Origin: Parabacteroides sp. AM08-6
GTDB taxonomy: Bacteria; Bacteroidota; Bacteroidia; Bacteroidales; Tannerellaceae
DNA length: 21,787 nucleotides
Assembly (NCBI RefSeq): GCF_003473295.1
Contig: NZ_QRMP01000038.1
Coordinates: forward strand, 1 to 21,787
Direction: 5' to 3'
Both the position numbers and the translations under genes were made by a program. Positions within the stretch are counted from its first letter, which is position 1. Every line of letters starts with the position of its first letter. Positions 14,315 through 21,787 of this stretch are shown piece after piece. The notes beneath the pieces are model-generated. The model was not told where the DNA came from and searched no databases. It saw nothing but the letters and a program-made list of their open reading frames with translations.

Positions 14315-15665
14315 TATTCGTTTGCTTATCGTTATTTGACTTGTTTGTCCGTTGTTTGTTCCGGTTGTTTTCACGGCTCCGGTTGTTCCGGTTATTGTTG
14401 TTACGATTACCGGTATTGCCGTTTTCTTTTCCGGAATTATTATTCTCATCGTTTCCGTTCCCTTTTTCTTTATTGGACGGGCGTTTATTGATTTGTTTAT
14501 TGTTTCCGGCTTCGCTGTTTGGAGTTACATCTTTTGGTAAATTATTACCTCCGTTTTCGCTGTTGCCGTTATTATTTCGCTTTTTCTTCTTTTTCTTTAC
14601 GGAGTCAAAACGAGTCACACTTTCCTGGCCTAAAATGTCCTGAGCATCGCGTTTGGGCGGCTGAGGTTTGGTATCAGCTTCAAGTGTAACAGGTTTCATC
14701 CCTTTTTTATTCATGTTGATAACGTCGAAAGCACGGCTAGCCGGTATTGTGACCAGATTGGCAGCAAACGATTTGTCTGTAGAGTAAGTGATTTCCCGTT
14801 TAAAAATGTCTGTTTTAAAATGATAGTATGTATTATCTTTGGTTTCCAGCACAACTTCACGGGAAGGCAAACGTTTTTGTGCTTCAACATAGGCATCCAC
14901 CTCATAGTTGATACAACATTTTAGCTTTGCACATTGGCCGGCCAGTTTCTGAGGATTCATAGAAATATCCTGATAACGGGCAGCTCCGGTTGCGACAGAG
15001 ACGAAGCTGGTCATCCAACTTGAACAACAGAGCTCGCGCCCACAGGGACCGATACCTCCTATACGTCCGGCTTCTTGACGGGCGCCAATTTGTTTCATTT
15101 CGATTCTGACATGGAAGGCTTCTGCTAAAACTTTGATTAATTGACGAAAGTCAACGCGTTCGTCAGCAATATAATAGAAGATAGCTTTATTCCCGTCCCC
15201 TTGATATTCTACATCGCCGATTTTCATATTTAATCCGAGATCTGCAGCAATCTGACGCGAACGAATCATCGTAGAATGTTCTTTTGCTTTTGCTTCTTCG
15301 TATTTTTCTAAATCGGTTGGCTTTGCTTTGCGGTACACTTTTTTTGGCTCATTTCCTTCACCTGTACGAATATTATTTTTCTTCATTTGAAGAATGACTA
15401 ATTTTCCTGTCAGGGTGACGGTTCCAATATCATGTCCCGGACTTGCTTCCACGGCTACTATATCTCCTTTTTCCAAAGGGATTTTAGCGCTATTCAGGTA
15501 ATATCCTTTTCGAGTGTTTTTAAATTGAACTTCAACATAATCGGTTGCATTTGCCGCATCAGGCACATCGCAAAGCCAATCATAGGTATTCAGTTTATTA
15601 TTTTGTATCTTGCTGCATCCTTTTTTTCCCATGCAGCAACTTCCTGTATTTAATTTAAAATCCAT
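14244..15665 (-). CDS. ricT: RicT/YaaT-like PSP1-domain protein with Asn-rich tail
   Basis: A 473-residue protein. The central PSP1 domain (about residues 40-320) contains the conserved cysteine clusters GPCGRELCCSSW (C208, C213, C214) and CAKLKCCINYE (C245, C250, C251). A further cluster, GSCCMGKKGCSK (C10, C11, C17), is at the N-terminus. In Bacillus subtilis, RicT with RicA/RicF binds Fe-S clusters and modulates RNase Y-dependent RNA processing; the role in Bacteroidetes is unknown. Residues of about 357-473 are a low-complexity Lys/Asn/Gly/Pro tail, probably disordered. The start at 15665 (MDFKLNTGSCCMG) is chosen over an upstream open frame because the promoter lies at 15703-15734. It is probably co-transcribed with gldH. 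Confidence 0.88.
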   Translation of the reverse strand: MDFKLNTGSCCMGKKGCSKIQNNKLNTYDWLCDVPDAANATDYVEVQFKNTRKGYYLNSAKIPLEKGDIVAVEASPGHDIGTVTLTGKLVILQMKKNNIRTGEGNEPKKVYRKAKPTDLEKYEEAKAKEHSTMIRSRQIAADLGLNMKIGDVEYQGDGNKAIFYYIADERVDFRQLIKVLAEAFHVRIEMKQIGARQEAGRIGGIGPCGRELCCSSWMTSFVSVATGAARYQDISMNPQKLAGQCAKLKCCINYEVDAYVEAQKRLPSREVVLETKDNTYYHFKTDIFKREITYSTDKSFAANLVTIPASRAFDVINMNKKGMKPVTLEADTKPQPPKRDAQDILGQESVTRFDSVKKKKKKRNNNGNSENGGNNLPKDVTPNSEAGNNKQINKRPSNKEKGNGNDENNNSGKENGNTGNRNNNNRNNRSRENNRNKQRTNKSNNDKQTNNDKPQQQAKPAKPENKPDAKPEA

Positions 15666-15702
15666 TATTTGGTAATATATATTTGTTGTATGTACAATTA
15701 CG

Positions 15703-15734
15703 CAAAAATAGTCAAATATTTGGTTCGTAACAAA
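15703..15734 (-). promoter_or_regulatory. Promoter of ricT-gldH
   Basis: On the minus strand, TTTG (bases 15731-15734) is followed after 20 bases by TATTTTTG (15703-15710), a good match to the -33/-7 consensus. The predicted leader before the ATG at 15665 is about 30 bases. Confidence 0.7.
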
Positions 15735-15779
15735 TACTGGCGAATTATATCGAAAGAAGTGAGACGTTTGTTCGTGGAT

Positions 15780-15817
15780 AAAAAAAGGATGAACAATCCT
15801 GCCCATCCTTTTTTTTA
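15780..15817. terminator. Terminator after the serine palmitoyltransferase gene
   Basis: An 11-bp or longer stem (aaaaaaggatg / catcctttttt) with a 12-base loop has A/T tracts on both sides. It lies just past the spt stop at 15835 on the minus strand, so it isolates spt from ricT. Confidence 0.85.
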
Positions 15818-15834
15818 TTAATTATGAAGTGTTT

Positions 15835-17022
15835 CTATTTCACTAAGTTGTGATTTCTGAAAACTTTGTGTATTGCTTCCAGAGCGTAGTCCAATTGTTC
15901 TTTTGTGTGAGTAGCCATTAATGAAAAACGAATCAATGTGTCTTCAGAGGCTACAGCCGGAGCGACAACCGGATTAACGAAAATCCCGGCTTCAAACAAT
16001 TCCTTAACAATCAGGAATGTCAAATCATTATCACGGATAAACAGTGGAATGATAGGTGTTGAAGTATGTCCGATTTCGCAACCCATATTACGGAAACCAT
16101 CTAAAGCATAATGAGTTAAATCCCATAAATGTTGGATACGTTCCGGTTCACTCAACATGATATCAAGTGCAGCGTTTGCGGCGGCTGTTGCTGCCGGAGT
16201 ATTACTTGCGCTGAAGATATAAGAACGGGAATGATGGCGTAGATAATTGATGATAGATTCATCGGCAGCAATAAATCCTCCGATTGATGCAAATGATTTA
16301 CTGAAAGTTCCCATAATCAGGTCGACATCATTGGCTACACCGAAATGATTACAAGTACCGCGTCCATGGTCTCCAAATACACCCAAACCGTGTGCTTCGT
16401 CAACCATTACGCTAGCATTGTATTTTTTAGCTAAAGCAACGATTTCCGGTAATTTGGCTACATCGCCTTCCATACTGAATACACCGTCGGTAACAATTAG
16501 CTTGACTTTGTCCGGTTCACATTTCTGGAGTTGTTTCTCCAGCGAATCCATATCGTTATGCTTATATTTTAATTTTGTGGAGAATGAAAGGCGGTGACCT
16601 TCGATAATGGAAGCATGGTCCAGTTCGTCCCAAATGATATAGTCTTCACGTCCTGTCATACAGGATACGACTCCTAAATTCACTTGAAAGCCTGTTGAAT
16701 AGACAATGGCATCTTCTTTTCCGACAAATTCGGCCAAACGCTTTTCCAATTGGATATGTAGGTCTAATGTTCCGTTAAGGAAACGTGAACCGGCACATCC
16801 TGTACCATACTTTTTTATGGCTTCGATAGCTGCTTCTTTTACTTTCGGGTGGTTTGTCAGTCCTAAATAGGCATTAGAACCGAACATCAGAACTTTTTTA
16901 CCACTAATCATTACTTCTGTGTCCTGATCACTTTCAATCATTCTGAAGTAAGGATAAATTCCCGCGGCCATAGCTCGCTGAGGGGCATCGTACTTTGATA
17001 GTTTCTCTTGTAAAAGTTTCAT
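15835..17022 (-). CDS. spt: Serine palmitoyltransferase (AOS-family PLP enzyme)
   Basis: A 395-residue PLP enzyme of the alpha-oxoamine synthase family. It condenses L-serine with a long-chain acyl-CoA to 3-ketosphinganine, the first step of sphingolipid synthesis, in the cytosol. The PLP lysine is K242 in GTFSKSFASIGG, and DEAHGLGVFG (D208, H211) and GTGCAGSRFLNGT are present. The C-terminal NPVVAPAVASEDTLIRFSLMATHT closely follows the Sphingobacterium SPT as I recall it, which favours SPT over 2-amino-3-ketobutyrate CoA ligase or AONS. Bacteroides thetaiotaomicron has such an enzyme (BT_0870). It has its own -7 element and a leader of about 95 bases. The divergent neighbour is a lipid kinase. 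Confidence 0.88.
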   Translation of the reverse strand: MKLLQEKLSKYDAPQRAMAAGIYPYFRMIESDQDTEVMISGKKVLMFGSNAYLGLTNHPKVKEAAIEAIKKYGTGCAGSRFLNGTLDLHIQLEKRLAEFVGKEDAIVYSTGFQVNLGVVSCMTGREDYIIWDELDHASIIEGHRLSFSTKLKYKHNDMDSLEKQLQKCEPDKVKLIVTDGVFSMEGDVAKLPEIVALAKKYNASVMVDEAHGLGVFGDHGRGTCNHFGVANDVDLIMGTFSKSFASIGGFIAADESIINYLRHHSRSYIFSASNTPAATAAANAALDIMLSEPERIQHLWDLTHYALDGFRNMGCEIGHTSTPIIPLFIRDNDLTFLIVKELFEAGIFVNPVVAPAVASEDTLIRFSLMATHTKEQLDYALEAIHKVFRNHNLVK

Positions 17023-17121
17023 ATTATTATTAAAGAGAATGATTTTCTCGCTATTTTATTATTCTCAAAAGAATTCAGGTCTGCCGTCTACATAATATTT
17101 ATGTTTCGCCAAATCCAGCTG

Positions 17122-17129
17122 CAAAAGTA
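17122..17129 (-). promoter_or_regulatory. -7 promoter element of spt
   Basis: The minus strand reads TACTTTTGCAG, matching TAnnTTTG plus CA. No clear -33 TTTG is seen. The implied 5' leader of about 95 bases contains a gagaat/attctc inverted repeat near the start codon (within about 17030-17065). Confidence 0.5.
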
Positions 17130-17182
17130 GTAAAAAAATAACTTATAGTAGACTAAATGCTTTAAAAGTTTCACAAAAGCAT

Positions 17183-17190
17183 TATTTTTG
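17183..17190 (+). promoter_or_regulatory. -7 promoter element of the lipid kinase gene
   Basis: TATTTTTG matches TAnnTTTG and lies 26 bases before the ATG at 17217. A TTTA at 17161-17164 is a weak candidate for the -33 element. The spt and kinase -7 elements face away from each other about 55 bases apart. Confidence 0.5.
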
Positions 17191-17216
17191 TCCCTTCAAA
17201 GTAAGTGATAAATAGA

Positions 17217-18188
17217 ATGAACGAACACAGAATCAATGTACAGGCTATAATTAATCCAATTTCCGGAGTTGGCTCGAAGCGGAAGATACCTAAAATGATA
17301 GAACGGGTATTTTCCGGAGATAATTATACGTTGGAAATCTCTTTTACTGAATATCCGGGGCATGCGAGTGAACTAACTTGCCAGGCTATCGAAAAAGGAG
17401 TAAAATGTATTATTGCGGTGGGAGGCGACGGTACTGTAAATGAAATAGCTCGTGCCATGATTCATTCTGATGCAGTGTTAGGCATTATTCCCAAAGGTTC
17501 TGGTAATGGGCTTGCGCGTGAATTGCATATTCCAATGGATGTCCGCCGGGCATTGGATTTGATAGTGAAAGGACATATATCGACAATTGATTGCTGTAAA
17601 GCTAATGGACGCATTTTCTTTTGTACTTGTGGAGTCGGATTTGATGCGGCTGTCAGTCAGAAGTTTGCGGGTGAAAAACGTCGGGGCTCTCTTACTTATA
17701 TTAAAAATACGGTGGAGGAATATTTAAGTTACCGACCGGAGCCTTATGAATTGCTTATAGATAATCAAACTATTAAAGAAAAAGCCTTTTTGGTAGCTTG
17801 TGGCAATGCTTCTCAGTATGGAAACAATGCTTTTATAGCTCCGCATGCAAATATTCAGGATGGAAAGATGGATATTACAATTCTATCGCCTTTTACTCCG
17901 TTGGATATAGCTCCTCTTGCTATTCAGTTGTTTACAAAACAGATAGATCGAAATAGTAAAATTAAAACTTTTAAGGGAGAATCTGTTACAATCATTCGGC
18001 AGAAACCGGGTGTAATGCATTTGGACGGTGAACCGATTATGGCAGACAGTCGGGTTGAAATATCCATTATTCCAAAGTCGCTTCATGTTTTAACCCCGGA
18101 AACAGTATCTTTTACAGAAGAAGTTCAAAATTTATTTGGGGAGGTAAGCCGTTTCTTTGATAAAAAACTACCTTACATTTTTAGATAA
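17217..18188 (+). CDS. Lipid kinase of the diacylglycerol kinase (DagK/YegS) family
   Basis: A 323-residue protein with the DAGK catalytic domain. It shows NPISGVGS near the N-terminus (about residues 13-20), the nucleotide-binding GGDGTVNEIA (residues 69-78), IPKGSGNGLAREL (about 91-103) and the C-terminal MHLDGEP loop. The family transfers the ATP gamma-phosphate to a lipid hydroxyl such as diacylglycerol or a sphingoid base, or acts as YegS-like phosphatidylglycerol kinase. The substrate cannot be read from the sequence. The divergent position next to spt suggests a link to sphingolipids, which is inference. The start is the ATG at 17217 rather than the GTG at 17205. Its 3' end overlaps the opposite trmN6-like gene by 16 bases. 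Confidence 0.88.
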   Translation: MNEHRINVQAIINPISGVGSKRKIPKMIERVFSGDNYTLEISFTEYPGHASELTCQAIEKGVKCIIAVGGDGTVNEIARAMIHSDAVLGIIPKGSGNGLARELHIPMDVRRALDLIVKGHISTIDCCKANGRIFFCTCGVGFDAAVSQKFAGEKRRGSLTYIKNTVEEYLSYRPEPYELLIDNQTIKEKAFLVACGNASQYGNNAFIAPHANIQDGKMDITILSPFTPLDIAPLAIQLFTKQIDRNSKIKTFKGESVTIIRQKPGVMHLDGEPIMADSRVEISIIPKSLHVLTPETVSFTEEVQNLFGEVSRFFDKKLPYIFR

Positions 18189-18886
18189 AAATTCTGGGTG
18201 AGGGCTTTATATTCGTCAGTATATTGATGACGGCTTTTTTCAATTATCAGATTGCTGGTATCTGGTAATAGCATGATTTTGTGTGATAATTCGATGAGCA
18301 GGCGTTTGGGGGTTGCTTCAGGTTTGGGGATAACATTCGTTTTTCTGCATGGATATAATTTGTTTTTCAGAGAAATAGTTTGCAAAATGTCCAGTTGTTC
18401 GAATGGTAAAACTAGGGCGATACGTCCATCTGCTACTAATAATTGATTGCTATATTTTATAAGATCATTTAGTTGAAGCGTATCTGTATGGCGGGCCATA
18501 CGGCGTTTTTCTTCCGAACATTTCAGAGAATCAACGAAGTAAGGTGGGTTGGAGACAATTAAATCGTATTTTGAAAGACAGCTACAGGCATATTCGTTGA
18601 AAGAAATATGGCTGATATGAATACGGTTGGAGAAAGGAGAGGAGGATACATTTTCCCGTGCTTGTTCACAAGCCTCCTTGTCAATATCGATGGCATCAAT
18701 TTGGGCATTGCAACGTTGCGCAAGCATAAGTGCTATTAACCCTGTACCCGTACCGATATCCAAAATATGTCTGCAATTCTGAATATTAGCCCAAGCTCCT
18801 AAAAGAACTCCATCGGTACCTACTTTCATGGCACATTTATCGTGCCAAACCGTAAATTGTTTGAATTGAAAATAAGGATTCGACAT
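18173..18886 (-). CDS. trmN6: TrmN6-like tRNA1(Val) A37 N6-methyltransferase
   Basis: A 237-residue SAM-dependent methyltransferase. Motif I is ILDIGTGTGLIALMLAQR (residues of about 41-58), the acidic ribose-binding residue is in AIDIDKEAC, and the N6-adenine motif is VSNPPYF (NPPY at 113-116). The N-terminal FKQFTVWHDKCAMKVGTDGVLLGAW is diagnostic of the YfiC/TrmN6 group, which methylates A37 of tRNA1(Val) in E. coli. The start at 18886 (MSNPYFQFKQF) is preferred over 18910, since the longer frame would begin inside the promoter. It converges on the lipid kinase and diverges from lon. Confidence 0.9.
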   Translation of the reverse strand: MSNPYFQFKQFTVWHDKCAMKVGTDGVLLGAWANIQNCRHILDIGTGTGLIALMLAQRCNAQIDAIDIDKEACEQARENVSSSPFSNRIHISHISFNEYACSCLSKYDLIVSNPPYFVDSLKCSEEKRRMARHTDTLQLNDLIKYSNQLLVADGRIALVLPFEQLDILQTISLKNKLYPCRKTNVIPKPEATPKRLLIELSHKIMLLPDTSNLIIEKSRHQYTDEYKALTQNFYLKM

Positions 18887-18907
18887 ACTTACTAATAATG
18901 TATAGTG

Positions 18908-18915
18908 CAAAAGTA
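18908..18915 (-). promoter_or_regulatory. -7 promoter element of trmN6-like gene
   Basis: The minus strand reads TACTTTTGCAC, matching TAnnTTTG. It is 21 bases upstream of the ATG at 18886, which supports that start. No strong -33 element is seen. Confidence 0.5.
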
Positions 18916-18937
18916 CTTATAATTGACTTAAAAGCTG

Positions 18938-18945
18938 TAACTTTG
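18938..18945 (+). promoter_or_regulatory. -7 promoter element of lon
   Basis: TAACTTTG matches TAnnTTTG and lies 40 bases before the lon ATG. It is only 22 bases from the -7 element of the divergent trmN6-like gene, so the two promoters overlap. No heat-shock-type CIRCE repeat is visible. Confidence 0.5.
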
Positions 18946-18985
18946 GCACGTTTATTGTATAAATTGGTACAATTGATGAGAATAT

Positions 18986-21448
18986 ATGAAGAGAGATAAA
19001 ATAACGATGTTTGCGGAAGAGTCGTACAACGATTTGGATGACAATATAGGTATCGTAATGCCGATTTTGACAGAATGTGATGTGGATGAAGACTTTACCG
19101 AGGGGGTAGAAAAGATAGGTGATGAAATTCCTGTATTACCGCTTCGTAATATGGTATTATTTCCAGGTGTTGCTATGCCGGTAATGGTAGGGCGGACAAA
19201 GTCTATGCGATTAATAAAGGAAGCTTCTCATAAAAGAAGCCTTATTGGTGTTGTATGCCAAAGGGATATGGATACTGAAGACCCGGGCTTTAATGATTTA
19301 TATACAACCGGAGTAATTGCGGATATTGTTCGTGTATTGGAAATGCCGGATGGTACAACTACTGTTATTTTGCAAGGTAAAAAACGTTTTCAACTGGAGG
19401 AACTGACAGATACAGAGCCTTTTCTGGTAGGGAAAATATCTATTTTGGAAGATGTGATGCCGGATAAAAGCGATCGGGAATTCGAAGCTCTGATTTCTAC
19501 AATAAAAGACTTAACAATCAAAATGTTGAGTGCTAATTCGGAACCTCCTCGTGATTTGATATTTTCAATTAAGAATAATAAGAATATTCTTTATCTGATA
19601 AATTTCTCTTGCAGCAATATTCCAAGCGGTTCTGCTGAAAAGCAGGAATTATTGCTGATTGGTGATTTGAAAGATCGAGCTTATCGTTTGTTGTTTATTT
19701 TGAATCGTGAATATCAATTGGTGGAATTAAAAGCTTCTATCCAAATGAAAACGCACGAAGATATCAATCAGCAACAGAAGGAATATTTCCTTCAGCAGCA
19801 AATAAAAACAATTCAGGAAGAGTTAGGTGGTAATATCAATGAATTAGAAATAAGAGAATTACGGGAAAAGGCCGCTAAGAAAAAGTGGCCGGAAGCTGTT
19901 GCTGAAATATTTGAGAAAGAAGTACGTAAATTGGAACGTTTACATCCTCAGTCTCCGGATTTCTCTATCCAGACGCAATATGTGCAGACTATCATTAATT
20001 TGCCTTGGAATGAATATAGTAAGGATAATTTTAATTTAGCTCATGCCCAGAAGGTTTTAGACCGGGATCATTTCGGATTGGAAAAGGTCAAAGAACGTAT
20101 TATTGAGCATTTAGCTGTATTGAAGTTGAAAGGGGATATGAAATCTCCGATTATTTGTCTGTACGGTCCTCCGGGAGTCGGAAAAACTTCATTAGGTAAG
20201 TCTATTGCTGAAGCTTTACATCGTAAATATGTCCGGGTTTCATTGGGCGGTTTACATGATGAAGCGGAAATTCGCGGACATCGTCGTACTTATATTGGTG
20301 CGATGTCGGGACGTATTATACAAAATTTGCAGAAAGCAGGTACCTCCAATCCGGTTTTTATTCTTGATGAGATAGATAAAGTGACGAATGATTTTAAAGG
20401 TGATCCTGCAGCAGCCTTATTGGAAGTGCTTGACCCGGAGCAGAATAACACCTTTCATGATAATTATCTGGATATCGATTATGATTTGAGTAAAGTAATG
20501 TTTATTGCAACAGCTAATAATCTGAATACCATTTCTCAGCCGTTATTAGATCGAATGGAACTGATAGAGGTAAGTGGTTATATCATGGAAGAAAAAGTTG
20601 AAATTGCAGCTCGTCATTTAGTTCCGAAACAATTGGAAATACATGGTATACCAAAGGGTAAGGTGAAATTTCCGAAAAAAACACTGCAGGCTATTGTTGA
20701 GTTCTATACGCGTGAAAGCGGAGTACGTGAATTAGATAAAAAAATCGCGAAAGTCATGCGTCGTTTGGCCCGTAAGATTGCATCGGATGAATCTGTTCCT
20801 GCTCAAATTAGACCGGAGGATTTGCATGAATATTTGGGAGCAATAGAATATACACGTGATAAATATCAAGGAAACGAGTATGCCGGAGTTGTAACAGGCT
20901 TAGCTTGGACTGCGGTTGGTGGAGAGATTCTGTTTGTTGAATCCAGTTTAAGTAAAGGGAAGGGAGCCAAGCTTACTTTAACAGGTAATCTGGGTGATGT
21001 AATGAAAGAATCTGCCATGTTGGCACTTGAATATATTCATGCTCATGCCGCTTTATTCAATATAAATGAAGAATTATTCGAAAATTGGAATGTACATGTT
21101 CATGTACCGGAAGGGGCAATTCCGAAAGATGGACCAAGTGCCGGTATTACAATGGTCACTTCTTTAGTTTCTGCTTTTACGCAACGTAAGGTGAAAAAGA
21201 ATTTGGCGATGACAGGTGAAATAACTTTGCGTGGGAAAGTTCTTCCGGTTGGTGGTATTAAAGAAAAGATTTTAGCTGCCAAGCGTGCCGGTATTAGAGA
21301 ATTGATTCTTTGCAGGGAGAATCGGAAAGACATCGATGAAATTAAGCCTGAATATTTAAAAGGGCTGATTTTTCATTATGTAGACGACATTCGGCAAGTG
21401 GTAGATTTGGCTTTACTGAAAGAAAAAGTGGACAATCCATTGTTTTGA
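18986..21448 (+). CDS. lon: ATP-dependent protease Lon (LonA)
   Basis: An 820-residue LonA that degrades misfolded and regulatory proteins in the cytosol. The N-terminal substrate-binding LON domain begins with IPVLPLRNMVLFPGVAMPV. The AAA+ module has Walker A GPPGVGKT (K400) and Walker B VFILDEID. The C-terminal serine-lysine protease domain has S718 in PKDGPSAGIT and K761 in GGIKEKILAAKRAG. The length is normal for the family. The start at 18986 fits the promoter distance, and an ATG at 19007 is an alternative. A strong terminator follows at 21489-21535. Confidence 0.97.
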   Translation: MKRDKITMFAEESYNDLDDNIGIVMPILTECDVDEDFTEGVEKIGDEIPVLPLRNMVLFPGVAMPVMVGRTKSMRLIKEASHKRSLIGVVCQRDMDTEDPGFNDLYTTGVIADIVRVLEMPDGTTTVILQGKKRFQLEELTDTEPFLVGKISILEDVMPDKSDREFEALISTIKDLTIKMLSANSEPPRDLIFSIKNNKNILYLINFSCSNIPSGSAEKQELLLIGDLKDRAYRLLFILNREYQLVELKASIQMKTHEDINQQQKEYFLQQQIKTIQEELGGNINELEIRELREKAAKKKWPEAVAEIFEKEVRKLERLHPQSPDFSIQTQYVQTIINLPWNEYSKDNFNLAHAQKVLDRDHFGLEKVKERIIEHLAVLKLKGDMKSPIICLYGPPGVGKTSLGKSIAEALHRKYVRVSLGGLHDEAEIRGHRRTYIGAMSGRIIQNLQKAGTSNPVFILDEIDKVTNDFKGDPAAALLEVLDPEQNNTFHDNYLDIDYDLSKVMFIATANNLNTISQPLLDRMELIEVSGYIMEEKVEIAARHLVPKQLEIHGIPKGKVKFPKKTLQAIVEFYTRESGVRELDKKIAKVMRRLARKIASDESVPAQIRPEDLHEYLGAIEYTRDKYQGNEYAGVVTGLAWTAVGGEILFVESSLSKGKGAKLTLTGNLGDVMKESAMLALEYIHAHAALFNINEELFENWNVHVHVPEGAIPKDGPSAGITMVTSLVSAFTQRKVKKNLAMTGEITLRGKVLPVGGIKEKILAAKRAGIRELILCRENRKDIDEIKPEYLKGLIFHYVDDIRQVVDLALLKEKVDNPLF

Positions 21449-21488
21449 ATCTTTATAAAAAGGGACATTCATTAAATAGCCTAAAATC

Positions 21489-21535
21489 AGCCAACTAATT
21501 CATACTTAAAGTATTGCGAATTAGTTGGCTTTTTT
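21489..21535 (+). terminator. Terminator after lon
   Basis: A perfect 13-bp stem (agccaactaattc at 21489-21501 pairs with gaattagttggct at 21518-21530) is followed by TTTTT. The loop contains atactt/aagtat, which can extend the pairing. Confidence 0.88.
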
Positions 21536-21548
21536 GTATCTTTAGGTA

Positions 21549-21587
21549 TTCCCCCGAAAATAAGGTTTGACGGCCAAAACGGGGGAA
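21549..21587 (+). repeat. 8-bp inverted repeat in the leader of the IS transposase
   Basis: ttcccccg (21549-21556) and cgggggaa (21580-21587) pair perfectly around 23 bases, just before the transposase start. It may be part of the IS end or a transposase-leader hairpin. The true IS boundary cannot be fixed from one end. Confidence 0.4.
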
Positions 21588-21603
21588 ATATCCAAACTAA
21601 GAT

Positions 21604-21787
21604 ATGGCTAAGATACGAAATATTTCCGAAATTCACCCAACTTTGGGCTTTACAGAGTTCGATATTCTGGAAAAATATCGCAAAAGTTTTAATGCGAGTG
21701 AGCTTGGCAGGCTTCATTCTGTGTTTCCTTTTGACAGTATAGCAAAAGAAGCAGGTCTGTCGGCGCAGCGTCTTGGACGCAAGAACA
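21604..21787 (+). CDS. Insertion-sequence transposase, N-terminal 61 residues (runs off window)
   Basis: The ATG at 21604 opens a frame that continues to the window end (MAKIRNISEIHPTLGFTEFD..., ...AGLSAQRLGRKN). The pattern FDILEKYRKSF, SELGRLHSVFPF and LGRKN resembles the N-termini of DDE transposases common in Bacteroides insertion sequences, of the DUF772-like type as I recall. The family cannot be assigned because the catalytic part is missing. It lies 155 bases after lon, past the lon terminator, so lon looks undamaged. Confidence 0.6.
   Translation, partial: MAKIRNISEIHPTLGFTEFDILEKYRKSFNASELGRLHSVFPFDSIAKEAGLSAQRLGRKN

Noticed and set aside
14350..14470. Tandem repeat or CRISPR-like array in the AAC/AAT-rich stretch
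   Set aside because: There are no regular repeat and spacer units. It is low-complexity coding for Asn/Lys/Gly.
14308..14643. Plus-strand Phe/Leu-rich open frame inside the ricT region
   Set aside because: It is the complement of the Lys/Asn-rich codons of the RicT tail. The apparent hydrophobicity is a composition artefact.
15835..17022. 2-amino-3-ketobutyrate CoA ligase (kbl) or biotin bioF
   Set aside because: It is the same fold, but the C-terminal and GTGCAGSRFLNGT regions track Sphingobacterium SPT, and no threonine dehydrogenase or biotin gene is adjacent.

Overview
The window looks like a chromosomal, mostly housekeeping segment of a gut Bacteroides or a close relative. Several signs agree. 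Promoters carry the Bacteroidetes -7 element TAnnTTTG, in places with a TTTG or TTG -33 element 19-20 bases upstream. Most start codons lack a strong Shine-Dalgarno. A serine palmitoyltransferase, a GldH lipoprotein, a zinc-free L31 and secreted TlpA-like thioredoxins are all present. No phage, plasmid, CRISPR, capsule or restriction functions are visible. The only mobile DNA is the start of an insertion-sequence transposase at the right edge.

Layout. (1) 1-3790: two tandem paralogous exported TlpA-like thioredoxin proteins. The first is cut by the window edge, and each is followed by a near-identical terminator. (2) 3808-5354: class II fructose-bisphosphate aldolase on the minus strand, divergent from the type B ribosomal protein L31. 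(3) 5427-6645: a sugar kinase of the APH fold, closest by motif to N-acetylhexosamine 1-kinase. (4) 6571-7283: a gene-poor stretch with a long hairpin, a small acidic ORF (59 aa) and a second long hairpin that carries a promoter element. (5) 7284-13776: a stand-alone IMP cyclohydrolase (the PurH N-terminal domain only), then the cell-elongation cluster mreB-mreC-mreD-mrdA(PBP2)-rodA, whose last four genes are tightly packed. (6) 13736-15734, minus strand: a two-gene unit ricT-like/gldH that converges on rodA with overlapping 3' ends. (7) 15780-18188: serine palmitoyltransferase on the minus strand, divergent from a diacylglycerol-kinase-family lipid kinase. (8) 18173-21535: a TrmN6-like tRNA methyltransferase on the minus strand, divergent from lon protease, which ends at a strong terminator. 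(9) 21549-21787: the left part of an insertion sequence.

Functionally, the mre/mrd cluster builds the rod-elongation machine (MreB filament, MreC/D, the RodA glycosyltransferase and the PBP2 transpeptidase). SPT starts sphingolipid synthesis, and the adjacent lipid kinase could act on a sphingoid or diacylglycerol substrate, which is inference. I did not find a clearly new multi-gene system. The points most worth a second look are the split PurH, the SPT/lipid-kinase pair, the unannotated acidic small ORF with its flanking hairpins, the duplicated TlpA genes and the long Asn-rich tail of the RicT-like protein.
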